Positions 33,654-42,965 of a DNA stretch of 64,000 nucleotides are shown piece after piece. Location of the stretch: NCBI RefSeq assembly GCF_007828725.1, contig NZ_VIUW01000004.1, forward strand, positions 124,001 through 188,000, given 5' to 3'. The first letter of the stretch is position 1. Each line of letters starts with the position of its first letter. The translations under genes were made by a program, and so were the position numbers. This DNA is from Marihabitans asiaticum (lineage in GTDB: Bacteria; Actinomycetota; Actinomycetes; Actinomycetales; Dermatophilaceae). The notes beneath the pieces were generated by a model that made no database searches, was not told where the DNA came from, and saw only the letters and a program-made list of their open reading frames with translations.

Positions 33654-35018
33654 TCAGGTCGTCGGGACGGCAGCGGTCCGGACATCGGTGGCGTGGGGGG
33701 CCTCGACGTGGCCGGCCAGCTCGGGGGTGCTGCGGTGCATCATCCGCACGACGGTCCAGTGCATCCAGACCGCGCAGATCACGGTGAGGAGGAAGAGGAC
33801 GAAGAAGGTGCTCGAGGGGAACCCGCTCCAGGCCTTGGTGTAGGCGAAGAGCGGCGGGAGGAAGAAGCCCCCCAGGCCTCCGAGCATCCCGACCAGCCCG
33901 CCGACCGAGCCGACGTTGTCCGGGAAGTACTCGGGGATGTGCTTGTAGACGGCAGCCTTGCCGACCCCCATCGCGCAGCCGAGGAGGAAGACGAGGATGG
34001 TGAAGGGGACGAGGCCGATCGCGTAGCCGAGGTGCTCGGTCGTCCGTCCGTCGGCGTGGTCGATGACGAGGTGGCCGTTGGGCATCATGAGGATGCCGGT
34101 GGTCAGGAGCATCACCGCGAAGGTGCCGTACATGACCTTCCGCGCGCCGAAGCGGTCCGAGAGCCCGCCTCCGACGGGCCGCAGCAGCGAGGCCGGGAAG
34201 ATGTAGAGGGCGGTGAGCAGGGCCGCGCTCTGCAGCGAGATGTCGAAGTTGTCCATGTAGTACGTGGGTAGCCACGCGGCCAGGGCCACGTACGCGCCGA
34301 AGAAGGCGACGTAGTAGAGGCTGAAGCGCCACACCCGGACCTGCTTCAGCGGCACAAGCTGCTCGGCGAGGGGCCGACCCTGACCGGCCATCCGGTCCTG
34401 GCTCGGCGTGCCGAACCACAGCACGGCGGCCATGATCACGAGCAGGACGGCGTAGACGACGGGGATGAGGCGCCACCCACCCTCGACGATGCCGAGGTAG
34501 GTCGCCCCGGCGGTGCCCGCGATGATCGGCGGGCCGATGAACTTCGTGACCGACGCACCGACGTTGCCGGCCCCGAAGAGGCCGAGGGCGAAGCCCTGGC
34601 GCTCACGCGGGGTCCACGTCGAGTTCCACGCGATGCCGGAGGTGAAGGAGTTGCCGGCGAAGCCGACGAAGAAGGCGAGGACCAGCAGCATCGCGTAGCT
34701 GTTCGCGAAGGAGACGAGGAAGGCCGGGACGGCGGTGCCGAGCAGGAGGAAGGTCATCACCTTCCGCCCCCCGACCCGGTCGGTCATGATCCCGACCGGC
34801 AGTCGCCACATCGACCCGTTGAGCACGGCGAGCGCGATGATCCAGCTGAGCTGGACCTCGCTCAGACCGAACTCCTTGCTGATCGGCTTGCCGAGGATGC
34901 CGAACATCAGCCAGACGGCGAACATCAAGGTGAAGGCGATGGTGGAGAGCCACAGGACCCGCTGCGCGCCGCTCCCCTCGTCACGCCCGGCCACTGCGAA
35001 ACTCTCCTTTTTATTCAT
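33654..35018 (-). CDS. narK: NarK-type nitrate/nitrite MFS transporter (first copy)
   Basis: 454 residues from ATG 35018. Twelve helices. Signatures GFAGNSFTSGIAWNSTWTPRERQG with LGLFGAGNVGASV, and GCAMGVGKAAVYKHIPEYFP with GSVGGLVGMLGGLGG, mark the shorter-loop NarK type, distinct from the downstream copy. One of the two probably works as a proton symporter and the other as a nitrate/nitrite antiporter, as in other NarK pairs; which is which is inference. No ribosome-binding site precedes the ATG, so a leaderless or very short-leader mRNA is possible. Confidence 0.92.
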   Translation of the reverse strand: MNKKESFAVAGRDEGSGAQRVLWLSTIAFTLMFAVWLMFGILGKPISKEFGLSEVQLSWIIALAVLNGSMWRLPVGIMTDRVGGRKVMTFLLLGTAVPAFLVSFANSYAMLLVLAFFVGFAGNSFTSGIAWNSTWTPRERQGFALGLFGAGNVGASVTKFIGPPIIAGTAGATYLGIVEGGWRLIPVVYAVLLVIMAAVLWFGTPSQDRMAGQGRPLAEQLVPLKQVRVWRFSLYYVAFFGAYVALAAWLPTYYMDNFDISLQSAALLTALYIFPASLLRPVGGGLSDRFGARKVMYGTFAVMLLTTGILMMPNGHLVIDHADGRTTEHLGYAIGLVPFTILVFLLGCAMGVGKAAVYKHIPEYFPDNVGSVGGLVGMLGGLGGFFLPPLFAYTKAWSGFPSSTFFVLFLLTVICAVWMHWTVVRMMHRSTPELAGHVEAPHATDVRTAAVPTT

Positions 35019-35100
35019 CACAATTCGGGAGAGTACACAGTCACGACCCCCTCCACAAAGTCGGCATGCCCCTGCGGGACGCGTGGGTGAACACCAGACC

Positions 35101-35142
35101 AATCCGCTGCAAAATCGGCGGATTACGCAACGGATCCGTTGC
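35101..35142. promoter_or_regulatory. Inverted repeats in the narK / regulator intergenic region
   Basis: The 195-nt divergent region is clearly more AT-rich than its surroundings. It contains AATCCGC (35101-35107) facing GCGGATT (35118-35124) and, right after, the perfect 16-nt palindrome GCAACGGATCCGTTGC (35127-35142). These are plausible operators for the adjacent winged-helix regulator or an FNR-type protein. A 27-nt AT-rich block including TTTTTAT lies just before the regulator start. Confidence 0.5.
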
Positions 35143-35213
35143 CGAAATCGCCGACCGGCACGCCGCGTCGCTCCCTTCGCGCTATTCCTTTTTATCTGGC
35201 ACACTCGTTCCCT

Positions 35214-35963
35214 GTGAGCGATTCGGAGGACGTCGGCCTGCTGCGCTCCGCCGTGCGCCGGGACCTCCTGGACACCCTGGCCAACCTGCCCGCCGACCGG
35301 CGCGACCGGGGGCTCTCGGCCACCGAGCTCGGCGAAGCCGTCGGCCTGCACGCCTCGACCGTCCGGTTCCACCTCGACCAGCTCGTCGCGGCCGGCCTGG
35401 CCACATCCCACTTCGAGCGCTCCGCGGGCGTGGGCCGGCCGAGCAAGCACTACGTCGCGACGAGCGGCAGCCTCGACGCCTCGCAGCAGGCCGAGTCCTT
35501 CGGGGTGCTCGCCTCGCTCCTGGCCGAGATGTTCGCCTGCACCCACGACGACGGCTCGCCGCTGACCCCCGAGGAGGCCGGCTTCGCCTGGGCGCAGCGC
35601 CACGCCACAGAGTGGGGTGGCGACCTCGTCGACGCCGGGACCGCCCGGAGCGCCGGCGCCTGGTTGAGCAAGGTCGGCGTCATGGTCGACCTCCTCCGCG
35701 ACTGGGGCTACACCCCCAACCTGCGCACCGAGGACTCCGGGCGCACCGTCGAGGTCGACCTCGTCGACTGCCCCTTCCTAGCCCTGGCCAAGGACAACCC
35801 GCAGGTCGTCTGCGGGGTGCACCGCGGGCTGATCCGCGGCGCCCTCTCCACCCTCGGCGAGGGCGAGACCGAGACCTCGCTGACCCCCTTCGTCGAACCC
35901 AACCGCTGCCTGGCGCACATCACCACGAGGGCGGACTTCGCCCCCCGAGGAGGAACCCGATGA
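35214..35963 (+). CDS. Winged-helix transcriptional regulator with Cys cluster (ArsR/SufR-like)
   Basis: 249 residues from GTG 35214. N-terminal winged helix: LRSAVRRDLLDTLANL, SATELGEAVGLHASTVRFHL and GRPSKHYVAT. The C-terminal domain holds VDCPFLALAKDNPQVVC and RCLAHI, placing Cys186, Cys200 and Cys232 in a pattern like the iron-sulphur site of SufR-type regulators; Cys109 could be a fourth ligand. The stop overlaps the narG ATG (ATGA), so it is the first gene of the nar operon. I infer a redox- or NO-responsive regulator of narGHJI and narK. The cluster is not proven. Confidence 0.82.
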   Translation: MSDSEDVGLLRSAVRRDLLDTLANLPADRRDRGLSATELGEAVGLHASTVRFHLDQLVAAGLATSHFERSAGVGRPSKHYVATSGSLDASQQAESFGVLASLLAEMFACTHDDGSPLTPEEAGFAWAQRHATEWGGDLVDAGTARSAGAWLSKVGVMVDLLRDWGYTPNLRTEDSGRTVEVDLVDCPFLALAKDNPQVVCGVHRGLIRGALSTLGEGETETSLTPFVEPNRCLAHITTRADFAPRGGTR

Positions 35964-38900
35964 CCGCGACGTCCGACCAGACCTCGCCGCTGCCCGAGTC
36001 CGCCGGGATGGACTCCCCCCTGTCGGCGGCCCTGGTGGGTACCCGCCGCTTCTTCACCAAGGCCGGGATCTCCCCCGACCAGCGCTCGATGTACCTCGAG
36101 GGCGGCCGCAGCGGCGACTCCTTCTACCGGGACCGCTGGAGCCACGACAAGGTGGTGCGCTCCACCCACGGGGTGAACTGCACCGGCTCGTGCTCGTGGA
36201 AGGTCTACGTCAAGGACGGGATCATCACCTGGGAGGCCCAGCAGACCGACTACCCGAGCACCGGCGCCGACCGGCCGGAGTACGAGCCGCGCGGCTGCCC
36301 CCGCGGCGCCGCCTTCTCCTGGTACACCTACTCCCCCACCCGGGTGCGCTACCCGTACGTGCGTGGCGTGCTGCTCGAGATGTTCCGCCGGGCCAAGGAG
36401 ACGCACGGCGACCCGGTCGTCGCCTGGGGCTCGATCGTCCAGGACGAGGAGCAGGTCCGCACCTACAAGAGCGCCCGCGGCAAGGGCGGCCTCGTCCGCT
36501 CGACGTGGGAGGAGGTGACCGAGATGGTCGCCGCCGCCTACGTGTACACGGTCAAGCGCTGGGGGCCGGACCGGATCGCCGGCTTCTCCCCGATCCCCGC
36601 GATGTCGCCGGTCAGCTATGCCTCCGGTGCCCGCTTCCACGAGCTCATCGGCGCCCCGATGCTCTCCTTCTACGACTGGTACGCCGACCTGCCGCCGGCC
36701 AGCCCGCAGATGTTCGGCGACCAGACCGACGTCCCCGAGTCCGGCGACTGGTGGGACGCCGCCTACCTCATCATGTGGGGCAGCAACGTCCCGCTGACCC
36801 GCACCCCCGACGCGCACTGGATGACCGAGGCGCGTTACCGCGGGCAGAAGGTCATCGCCGTCGCCCCCGACTACGCCGAGAACGTCAAGTTCGCCGACGA
36901 GTGGGTGGCCTCGGCGCCCGGCACCGACGGCGCCCTGGCGATGGGGATGGGCCACGTCATCCTGCGCGAGTTCTTCGCCGATGCCCAGCACGACTTCTTC
37001 ACCCGGTACAACCAGCGCTACACCGACCTGCCCTACCTCGTCACCCTCGACGAGGTCGACGGCGAAGGGGGCGACGCCCCGGCCTACCGTCCCGGCAAGT
37101 TCCTCGTCGCGGGCGACATCGACGGCCACCCCGAGGCGACGAGCGAGAACGCCATGTGGAAGACGGCCGTCCTGGACAGCGTCACCGGCGAGGTGGTCAT
37201 CCCGAACGGCTCCATCGGGCACCGCTTCGGCGAGGAGGGCGCGGGCCGGTGGAACCTCGACCTCGGCGAGATCGAGCCGGCGCTCACCCTGTACGGCGCG
37301 CACGAGGAGTCGGTCGAGGTCGAGCTGGCCCGCTTCGACACCCCCGGCGGGGCGATGAGCACCGAGCGGCGCGGGGTGCCCGTGCGCCGGGTCGGCGGCC
37401 GGCTCGTCACCACCGTGCTCGACCTCATGCTGGCGCACTACGGCGTCGGCCGGGACGGGCTGCCCGGCCGGTGGCCGCAGGGCTACGAGGACCCCTCGGT
37501 CCCGGCGACCCCTGCATGGGCCGCCGAGATCAGCGGGGTCCCGGTCGAGCAGATCACCCGCCTGGCCCGGGAGTGGGCGCGCAACGCGCTCGACACCGGC
37601 GGCCGCGGGATGATCCTCATGGGCGCCGGGACCAACCACTGGTACCACTCCGACCAGCTGTACCGGGCGATGCTCGTCCTCACGACGATCTGCGGCACCC
37701 AGGGCCGTAACGGCGGCGGCTGGGCCCACTACGTCGGGCAGGAGAAGATCCGCCCGATCATGGGCTTCCAGCACCTCGCCTTCGCCCTGGACTGGGTCCG
37801 CCCGCCGCGGCACATGAACCAGACCGCGTACTGGTACGTCAACACCAGCCAGTACCGCTACGACACCTTCACCGCCGACGAGGCGAACGGCTCCCCCGGT
37901 GCCTTCGGGCAGCGCACGACGATGGACCTGCTCGCCCAGTCCGTCCGCCTGGGGTGGACCCCCTCCTACCCGCAGTTCGACCGCAGCTCCCTGGCCGTGG
38001 CCGACGAGGCGGTGCAGGCTGGGATGCCGGCCGGCGAGTACGTCGCCCGGTCCCTGAAGGAAGGCAGCCTCCACTTCGCCGTCGAGGACCCCGAGGCCCC
38101 CGACAACCACCCGCGCGTGCTCGCCCTGTGGCGCTCTAACCTCTTCGGCTCCTCCGCCAAGGGCAACGAGTACTTCCTCAAGCACCTCCTCGGCACGGAC
38201 AACGCGGTCAAGGGCACCCAGGCCCCGCCGGAGCTGCGGCCGCAGAGCGTCGCCTGGCCGGAGGAGGCACCCGAGGGCAAGCTCGACCTGCTGGTCACCC
38301 TCGACTTCCGGATGACCAGCTCGACGCTGCTCTCCGACGTCGTCCTGCCGGCGGCCACCTGGTACGAGAAGCACGACCTGAGCACGACCGACATGCACCC
38401 CTTCGTGCACTCCTTCAACCCCGCCATCGCCCCGCCGTGGCAGTCCAAGAGCGACTGGGAGACCTGGAAGGTCATCGCCAAGCGCTTCTCCGAGCTCGCC
38501 GCCGACCACCTCGGTACCCGCACCGACGTCGTCGCCAAGCCGCTGTGGCACGACACCCCCGAGGCGATGGCCACGGTGCACGGCCGGGTCCTGGACTGGG
38601 CGGAGGGGGAGGTCGAGCCGGTTCCCGGCAAGACCCTCCCGGTGCTCGCAGCGGTCGAGCGGGACTACCCGGCGGTGTATCAGAAGATGACCGCGATCGG
38701 CCCGCTCATGGCCAAGGCCGGGATGCTCACCAAGGGCGTGAAGTACGAGGTCGGCCGCGAGGTCGAGATCCTCGGCCGGCGCAACGGCATCGTCCGCGGC
38801 GGGGTCGCCGACGGCCAGCCCAAGCTCGAGACCGACATCCAGGTCGCCGACGCGATGCTGCACTTCTCCGGGGTGAGCAACGGGCACCTGGCCACCCAGG

Positions 38901-39712
38901 GCTTCCGCTTCCTCGAGCAGCGCACCGGCACCGAGCTGCACGACCTCTCGGCCGAGCACGAGGGCAAGCAGATCACCTTCGCCGACACCCAGGCCGCGCC
39001 GGTGCCCGTCATCACCTCCCCCGAGTGGTCCGGCAGCGAGTCCGGGGGGCGGCGCTACTCCCCCTTCACGATCAACATCGAGCGGCTCAAGCCCTTCCAC
39101 ACCCTCACCGGGCGCCAGCAGTTCTACCTCGACCACGACTGGATGACCGACATGGGCGAGGGGCTGCCGACCTACCGACCACCGCTGGACATGAGCCGGC
39201 TCTCCGGGGAGACCCCCCTCGGTGAGCAGACCGAGAGCGAAGGGAGGTCCGTCGCCCTCTCGGTGCGGTACCTCACCCCGCACAACAAGTGGTCGATCCA
39301 CAGCGAGTACCAGGACAACCTCTTCATGCTCAGCCTGAGCCGGGGCGGGCAGACGATCTGGATGTCCGACGTCGACGCCGAGAAGATCGGGGTGAAGGAC
39401 AACGACTGGGTCGAGGCGGTCAACCGCAACGGCGTCGTCGCCTGCCGCGCCGTGGTGAGCCACCGGATGCCCGAGGGCACGGTCTACATGCACCACGCGC
39501 AGGACCGGCTCATCGACACCCCGCTCACCGAGACCGACAAGCTGCGCGGCGGGATCCACAACAGTCTCACCCGGATCATGCTCAAGCCAAGCCACATCAT
39601 CGGCGGCTATGCCCAGCTGTCCTACTTCTTCAACTACATCGGCCCGACGGGCAACAACCGGGACGAAGTGACGATGATCCGCCGCCGCACCAACCAGGAG
39701 GTCACGTACTGA
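35960..39712 (+). CDS. narG: Respiratory nitrate reductase alpha subunit NarG
   Basis: 1250-residue catalytic subunit with bis-MGD molybdenum cofactor; reduces nitrate to nitrite on the cytoplasmic side of the membrane. GAGGAGGA precedes ATG 35960, which overlaps the regulator stop. The FS0 cluster ligands are His70, Cys74, Cys78 and Cys113 (STHGVNCTGSCSW and RGCPRG). The Mo ligand is Asp243 in YDWYADLPPASPQ. No twin-Arg signal with cleavage site is evident, as expected for the cytoplasm-facing enzyme. narH follows with TGATG coupling. Confidence 0.97.
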   Translation: MTATSDQTSPLPESAGMDSPLSAALVGTRRFFTKAGISPDQRSMYLEGGRSGDSFYRDRWSHDKVVRSTHGVNCTGSCSWKVYVKDGIITWEAQQTDYPSTGADRPEYEPRGCPRGAAFSWYTYSPTRVRYPYVRGVLLEMFRRAKETHGDPVVAWGSIVQDEEQVRTYKSARGKGGLVRSTWEEVTEMVAAAYVYTVKRWGPDRIAGFSPIPAMSPVSYASGARFHELIGAPMLSFYDWYADLPPASPQMFGDQTDVPESGDWWDAAYLIMWGSNVPLTRTPDAHWMTEARYRGQKVIAVAPDYAENVKFADEWVASAPGTDGALAMGMGHVILREFFADAQHDFFTRYNQRYTDLPYLVTLDEVDGEGGDAPAYRPGKFLVAGDIDGHPEATSENAMWKTAVLDSVTGEVVIPNGSIGHRFGEEGAGRWNLDLGEIEPALTLYGAHEESVEVELARFDTPGGAMSTERRGVPVRRVGGRLVTTVLDLMLAHYGVGRDGLPGRWPQGYEDPSVPATPAWAAEISGVPVEQITRLAREWARNALDTGGRGMILMGAGTNHWYHSDQLYRAMLVLTTICGTQGRNGGGWAHYVGQEKIRPIMGFQHLAFALDWVRPPRHMNQTAYWYVNTSQYRYDTFTADEANGSPGAFGQRTTMDLLAQSVRLGWTPSYPQFDRSSLAVADEAVQAGMPAGEYVARSLKEGSLHFAVEDPEAPDNHPRVLALWRSNLFGSSAKGNEYFLKHLLGTDNAVKGTQAPPELRPQSVAWPEEAPEGKLDLLVTLDFRMTSSTLLSDVVLPAATWYEKHDLSTTDMHPFVHSFNPAIAPPWQSKSDWETWKVIAKRFSELAADHLGTRTDVVAKPLWHDTPEAMATVHGRVLDWAEGEVEPVPGKTLPVLAAVERDYPAVYQKMTAIGPLMAKAGMLTKGVKYEVGREVEILGRRNGIVRGGVADGQPKLETDIQVADAMLHFSGVSNGHLATQGFRFLEQRTGTELHDLSAEHEGKQITFADTQAAPVPVITSPEWSGSESGGRRYSPFTINIERLKPFHTLTGRQQFYLDHDWMTDMGEGLPTYRPPLDMSRLSGETPLGEQTESEGRSVALSVRYLTPHNKWSIHSEYQDNLFMLSLSRGGQTIWMSDVDAEKIGVKDNDWVEAVNRNGVVACRAVVSHRMPEGTVYMHHAQDRLIDTPLTETDKLRGGIHNSLTRIMLKPSHIIGGYAQLSYFFNYIGPTGNNRDEVTMIRRRTNQEVTY

Positions 39713-41388
39713 TGCGCGTCATGGCTCAGATGGCGATGGTGATGAACCTCGACAAGTGCATCGGGTGCCACACCTGCTCGGTCACCTGCAAGCAGGCCTG
39801 GACCAACCGGGCCGGCACGGAGTACGTCTGGTTCAACAACGTCGAGACCCGCCCTGGCCTGGGGTACCCGAGGCGCTACGAGGACCAGGAGGAGTGGAAG
39901 GGCGGCTGGGTCCGCGGCAAGGACGGGCGGCTGAAGCTGCGCGCCGGCGGGCGGCTGAACAAGCTGCTCAACATCTTCTCCAACCCGAAGATGCCGAGCA
40001 TCCAGGACTACTACGAGCCGTGGACCTACGACTACGAGACCCTGCTGAACGCCCCGGCGCAGAAGACCTTCCCGGTCGCCAAGCCCTACTCGCTCATCTC
40101 GGGCAAGCAGATGAACGTCTCCTGGTCGGCCAACTGGGACGACGACCTCGGCGGGTCGATGGAGCACGCCATCAAGGACCCGATGCTCAAGGGCATCGAG
40201 GACAAGGTGAAGTTCGAGTTCGACCAGACCTTCATGTTCTACCTGCCGCGGATCTGCGAGCACTGCCTCAACCCCAGCTGCGCGGCGTCCTGCCCCTCCG
40301 GCGCGATCTACAAGCGCACCGAGGACGGCATCGTCCTGGTCGACCAGGACCGCTGCCGGGGCTGGCGCATGTGCATCACCGGCTGCCCGTACAAGAAGGT
40401 CTACTTCAACCACAAGACCGGCAAGGCCGAGAAGTGCACCTTCTGCTACCCGAGGGTCGAGGTCGGCATCCCCACCGTGTGCGCCGAGACCTGCGTAGGG
40501 CGGCTGCGCTACATCGGGATCATGCTCTACGACGCCGACCGGGTCCTCGACGCGGCGTCGGTCGAGGACGACCACGACCTGTACCAGGCTCAGCGCTCGG
40601 TCTTCCTCGACCCCTTCGACCCCGAGGTCCAGCGTGAGGCCGAGCGGGCCGGCATCCCCGGTGACTGGATCGAGGCGGCGAAGGCTTCGCCGGTGCGCCG
40701 GCTGATCATGGACTACCAGGTGGCGCTGCCGCTGCACCCGGAGTACCGCACGATGCCGATGGTCTGGTACATCCCGCCGCTCTCCCCGGTCGTCGACGTC
40801 ATCTCCGGCACCGGCTACGACGGCGAGGACGCCGACAACCTCTTCGCGGCGATCGACACCCTGCGCATCCCCGTGGAGTACCTCGCCAACCTCTTCACCG
40901 CCGGTGACGTCCGGCCCGTCGACGAGGTGCTCAAGAAGCTCGCCGCGATGCGCTCTTACATGCGCGACATCAACCTCGGGCGCGACCCGCGCGGTGAGAT
41001 CCCGGCAGCGGTCGGCATGGAGGAGGAGGAGATGTACGAGATGTTCCGCCTCCTCGCCCTGGCGAAGTACGACGAGCGTTACGTCATCCCCACCGCCCAC
41101 GGCGAGCAGGCGCACGCCCTGGAGGAGATCGCCACCGACTGCGCGGTGTCCGGCTACGAGGACCTCGAGTCGGGGCCGTTCGGTGAGGGCTCTGGTCGCG
41201 CGGCGATGACGCCGGTGGCTGCGGAGAACTTCCAGATGCTCCAGGAGCGGCAGACCTCCGACCAGCTCGTCGGCGGGGGCGGCAAGTCCGGCCGGGTCAA
41301 CCTGCTCAACTGGGACGGCAAGGGCACCCCCGACGGCCTCTTCCCGGCCGGCTCGGGCGGGGAGTCTCGCGGCGGTGAGCGCTCGTGA
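39712..41388 (+). CDS. narH: Respiratory nitrate reductase beta subunit NarH
   Basis: 558 residues with four Fe-S clusters that carry electrons from NarI to NarG. First ligand set Cys16, Cys19, Cys22, Cys26 (CIGCHTCSVTC). Second ICEHCLNPSCAASCP. Third RCRGWRMCITGCP, where the Trp replaces a Cys and makes a [3Fe-4S] cluster, as in E. coli NarH. Fourth KCTFCYPRVEVGIPTVCAETC. ATG 39712 has AGGAGG upstream; MAQMAM at 39721 is an alternative start. Overlaps narJ by 4 nt. Confidence 0.97.
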   Translation: MRVMAQMAMVMNLDKCIGCHTCSVTCKQAWTNRAGTEYVWFNNVETRPGLGYPRRYEDQEEWKGGWVRGKDGRLKLRAGGRLNKLLNIFSNPKMPSIQDYYEPWTYDYETLLNAPAQKTFPVAKPYSLISGKQMNVSWSANWDDDLGGSMEHAIKDPMLKGIEDKVKFEFDQTFMFYLPRICEHCLNPSCAASCPSGAIYKRTEDGIVLVDQDRCRGWRMCITGCPYKKVYFNHKTGKAEKCTFCYPRVEVGIPTVCAETCVGRLRYIGIMLYDADRVLDAASVEDDHDLYQAQRSVFLDPFDPEVQREAERAGIPGDWIEAAKASPVRRLIMDYQVALPLHPEYRTMPMVWYIPPLSPVVDVISGTGYDGEDADNLFAAIDTLRIPVEYLANLFTAGDVRPVDEVLKKLAAMRSYMRDINLGRDPRGEIPAAVGMEEEEMYEMFRLLALAKYDERYVIPTAHGEQAHALEEIATDCAVSGYEDLESGPFGEGSGRAAMTPVAAENFQMLQERQTSDQLVGGGGKSGRVNLLNWDGKGTPDGLFPAGSGGESRGGERS

Positions 41389-42164
41389 TGCCGTGGCGCC
41401 GGCACCGGCGCACCGCACCGGGGCTGGACCCGGCGGCCCAGGCCGACGCGTGGCAGATGATCTCCCTCCTCCTGGACTACCCGGACGAGCGGCTCGTCGC
41501 GCTGGCGCCCGTGCTCCGGGAGAGCGCGAAGGGGGTGCCCTCACCGGTCGGTGAGCCGCTCACCACCTTCGTCGACCACCTCGAGCGCACCCCGCTGGCG
41601 CAGCTGCAGAGCGAGTACGTCGACACCTTCGACGTGACCCGCCGCTGCGCGCTGCACCTCACGTACTTCCTGCACGGCGACACCCGCAAGCGGGGCGCCG
41701 CGCTCGTGCAGCTCAAGCAGGCCTACCGCCGCGCCGGGGTCGAGCTCGCCGACGAGGGAGCCGAGCTGCCCGACCACCTGTGCGTGCTCCTGGAGTTCGG
41801 CGCGAGCGCCGACCCGCAGGCGGCGTGGAAGCTGCTCAACGACCACCGGGTCGGCATCGAGCTGCTGCACACCGCGCTCAAGGGGCGAGGAGAGCACGGC
41901 TCGCCGTGGCTGCCGGTGGTGCAGGCGCTACGAGCCACCCTGCCCGCCCTCCAGGGCGACGACGAGGAGGCCCTGGCCCGGCTCGTCGCCGAGGGGCCGC
42001 CGCAGGAGGAGGTCGGCATCGACACCTCTCCCTACGCCCTCGACCCCGCCTTCGACGAGCAGCTGGCCGCGCCGATGGCCGGCGCGTCCTGCGACAGCTC
42101 GGGGGCACCCCTTCGCCGTACCGCTGATCTCGGCACCACCATCACCGTAGGAGCCCCGCGTTGA
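41385..42164 (+). CDS. narJ: Nitrate reductase molybdenum cofactor assembly chaperone NarJ
   Basis: 259 residues, GTG start overlapping narH. Helical TorD/NarJ fold with the family segment YVDTFDVTRRCALHLTYFLHGDTRKRG and LPDHLCVLLEFGA. It binds apo-NarG and promotes cofactor insertion and membrane docking; it is not part of the final enzyme. The C-terminal 50 residues are variable and probably unstructured. Confidence 0.95.
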   Translation: MMPWRRHRRTAPGLDPAAQADAWQMISLLLDYPDERLVALAPVLRESAKGVPSPVGEPLTTFVDHLERTPLAQLQSEYVDTFDVTRRCALHLTYFLHGDTRKRGAALVQLKQAYRRAGVELADEGAELPDHLCVLLEFGASADPQAAWKLLNDHRVGIELLHTALKGRGEHGSPWLPVVQALRATLPALQGDDEEALARLVAEGPPQEEVGIDTSPYALDPAFDEQLAAPMAGASCDSSGAPLRRTADLGTTITVGAPR

Positions 42165-42913
42165 GCACCTTCCTCTGGGTCATCGTCCCGTACCTCACCC
42201 TGGCGATCTTCGTCGTCGGCCACTTCTGGCGGTACCAGTACGACAAGTTCGGGTGGACCACCCGCTCCTCCCAGCTGTACGAGGACAAGCTGCTGCGCAT
42301 CGGCAGCCCGCTCTTCCACTTCGGCATGCTCGGCGTCGTCATGGGGCACGTCATCGGCCTGGTCATCCCCAAGGTCGCGACCGACGCCCTGGGGATCAGC
42401 GCCGAGACCTACCACTTCATCGCCCTTGCCGGCGGCATCCCGGCCGGCCTGGCGACCCTGGCCGGGCTGGCGATCCTCGTCTACAGGCGCCGCACGACCG
42501 GGCCGGTCTTCAGCGCGACGACCGCGAACGACAAGGTGATGTACCTCCTCCTCGCCGTCGTCATCATCCTCGGGGTGTGGAACACCATCGCCGGGTCGCT
42601 GCTCAACCTCGGCGGCCACTACGACTACCGCGAGGGCGTCTCGCCGTGGTGGCGCGGCATCTTCACCTTCCGCCCGGACGCCGACCTCATGGCGGATGCC
42701 CCGATCGGCTTCAAGCTGCACGCGCTCGTCGCCATGGCCCTCTTCGCGATGTGGCCCTTCACCCGGCTGGTGCATGTCTTCAGCGCTCCCCTGGGCTACC
42801 TCACCCGTCCGTACCTCGTGTACCGCTCGCGCGACGCCCGCAGCGGGCAGGGCACGGGAACCCGTGCGCCGCAGCGGGGCTGGGACAAGCCAGAGCTCAC
42901 CCGCAAGCGCTGA
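42161..42913 (+). CDS. narI: Respiratory nitrate reductase gamma subunit NarI
   Basis: 250 residues, five transmembrane helices, two b haems; takes electrons from menaquinol. TTG start at 42161 with GTAGGAG upstream, overlapping the narJ stop (TTGA). His-containing helices HFGMLGVVMGHVIGLVI, TYHFIALAGGIP, GFKLHALVAMALFAMWPFTRLVHVF supply the haem ligands. The C-terminus is basic (PELTRKR). Last gene of the narGHJI operon; moeB starts 53 nt later and may be co-transcribed. Confidence 0.95.
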   Translation: MSTFLWVIVPYLTLAIFVVGHFWRYQYDKFGWTTRSSQLYEDKLLRIGSPLFHFGMLGVVMGHVIGLVIPKVATDALGISAETYHFIALAGGIPAGLATLAGLAILVYRRRTTGPVFSATTANDKVMYLLLAVVIILGVWNTIAGSLLNLGGHYDYREGVSPWWRGIFTFRPDADLMADAPIGFKLHALVAMALFAMWPFTRLVHVFSAPLGYLTRPYLVYRSRDARSGQGTGTRAPQRGWDKPELTRKR

Positions 42914-42965
42914 GGTGCCCCTACCCGATCGACCGGTCGCCGCGCCACGGCGTACCGTCGGTGCC

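Noticed and set aside
35066-35959. Upstream extension of the narG frame
   Set aside because: It lies in the wrong phase of the regulator gene; narG has a strong ribosome-binding site at ATG 35960.
35708-39595. 1295-codon minus-strand frame opposite narG
   Set aside because: Shadow; His/Val/Gly/Asp-rich translation without motifs.
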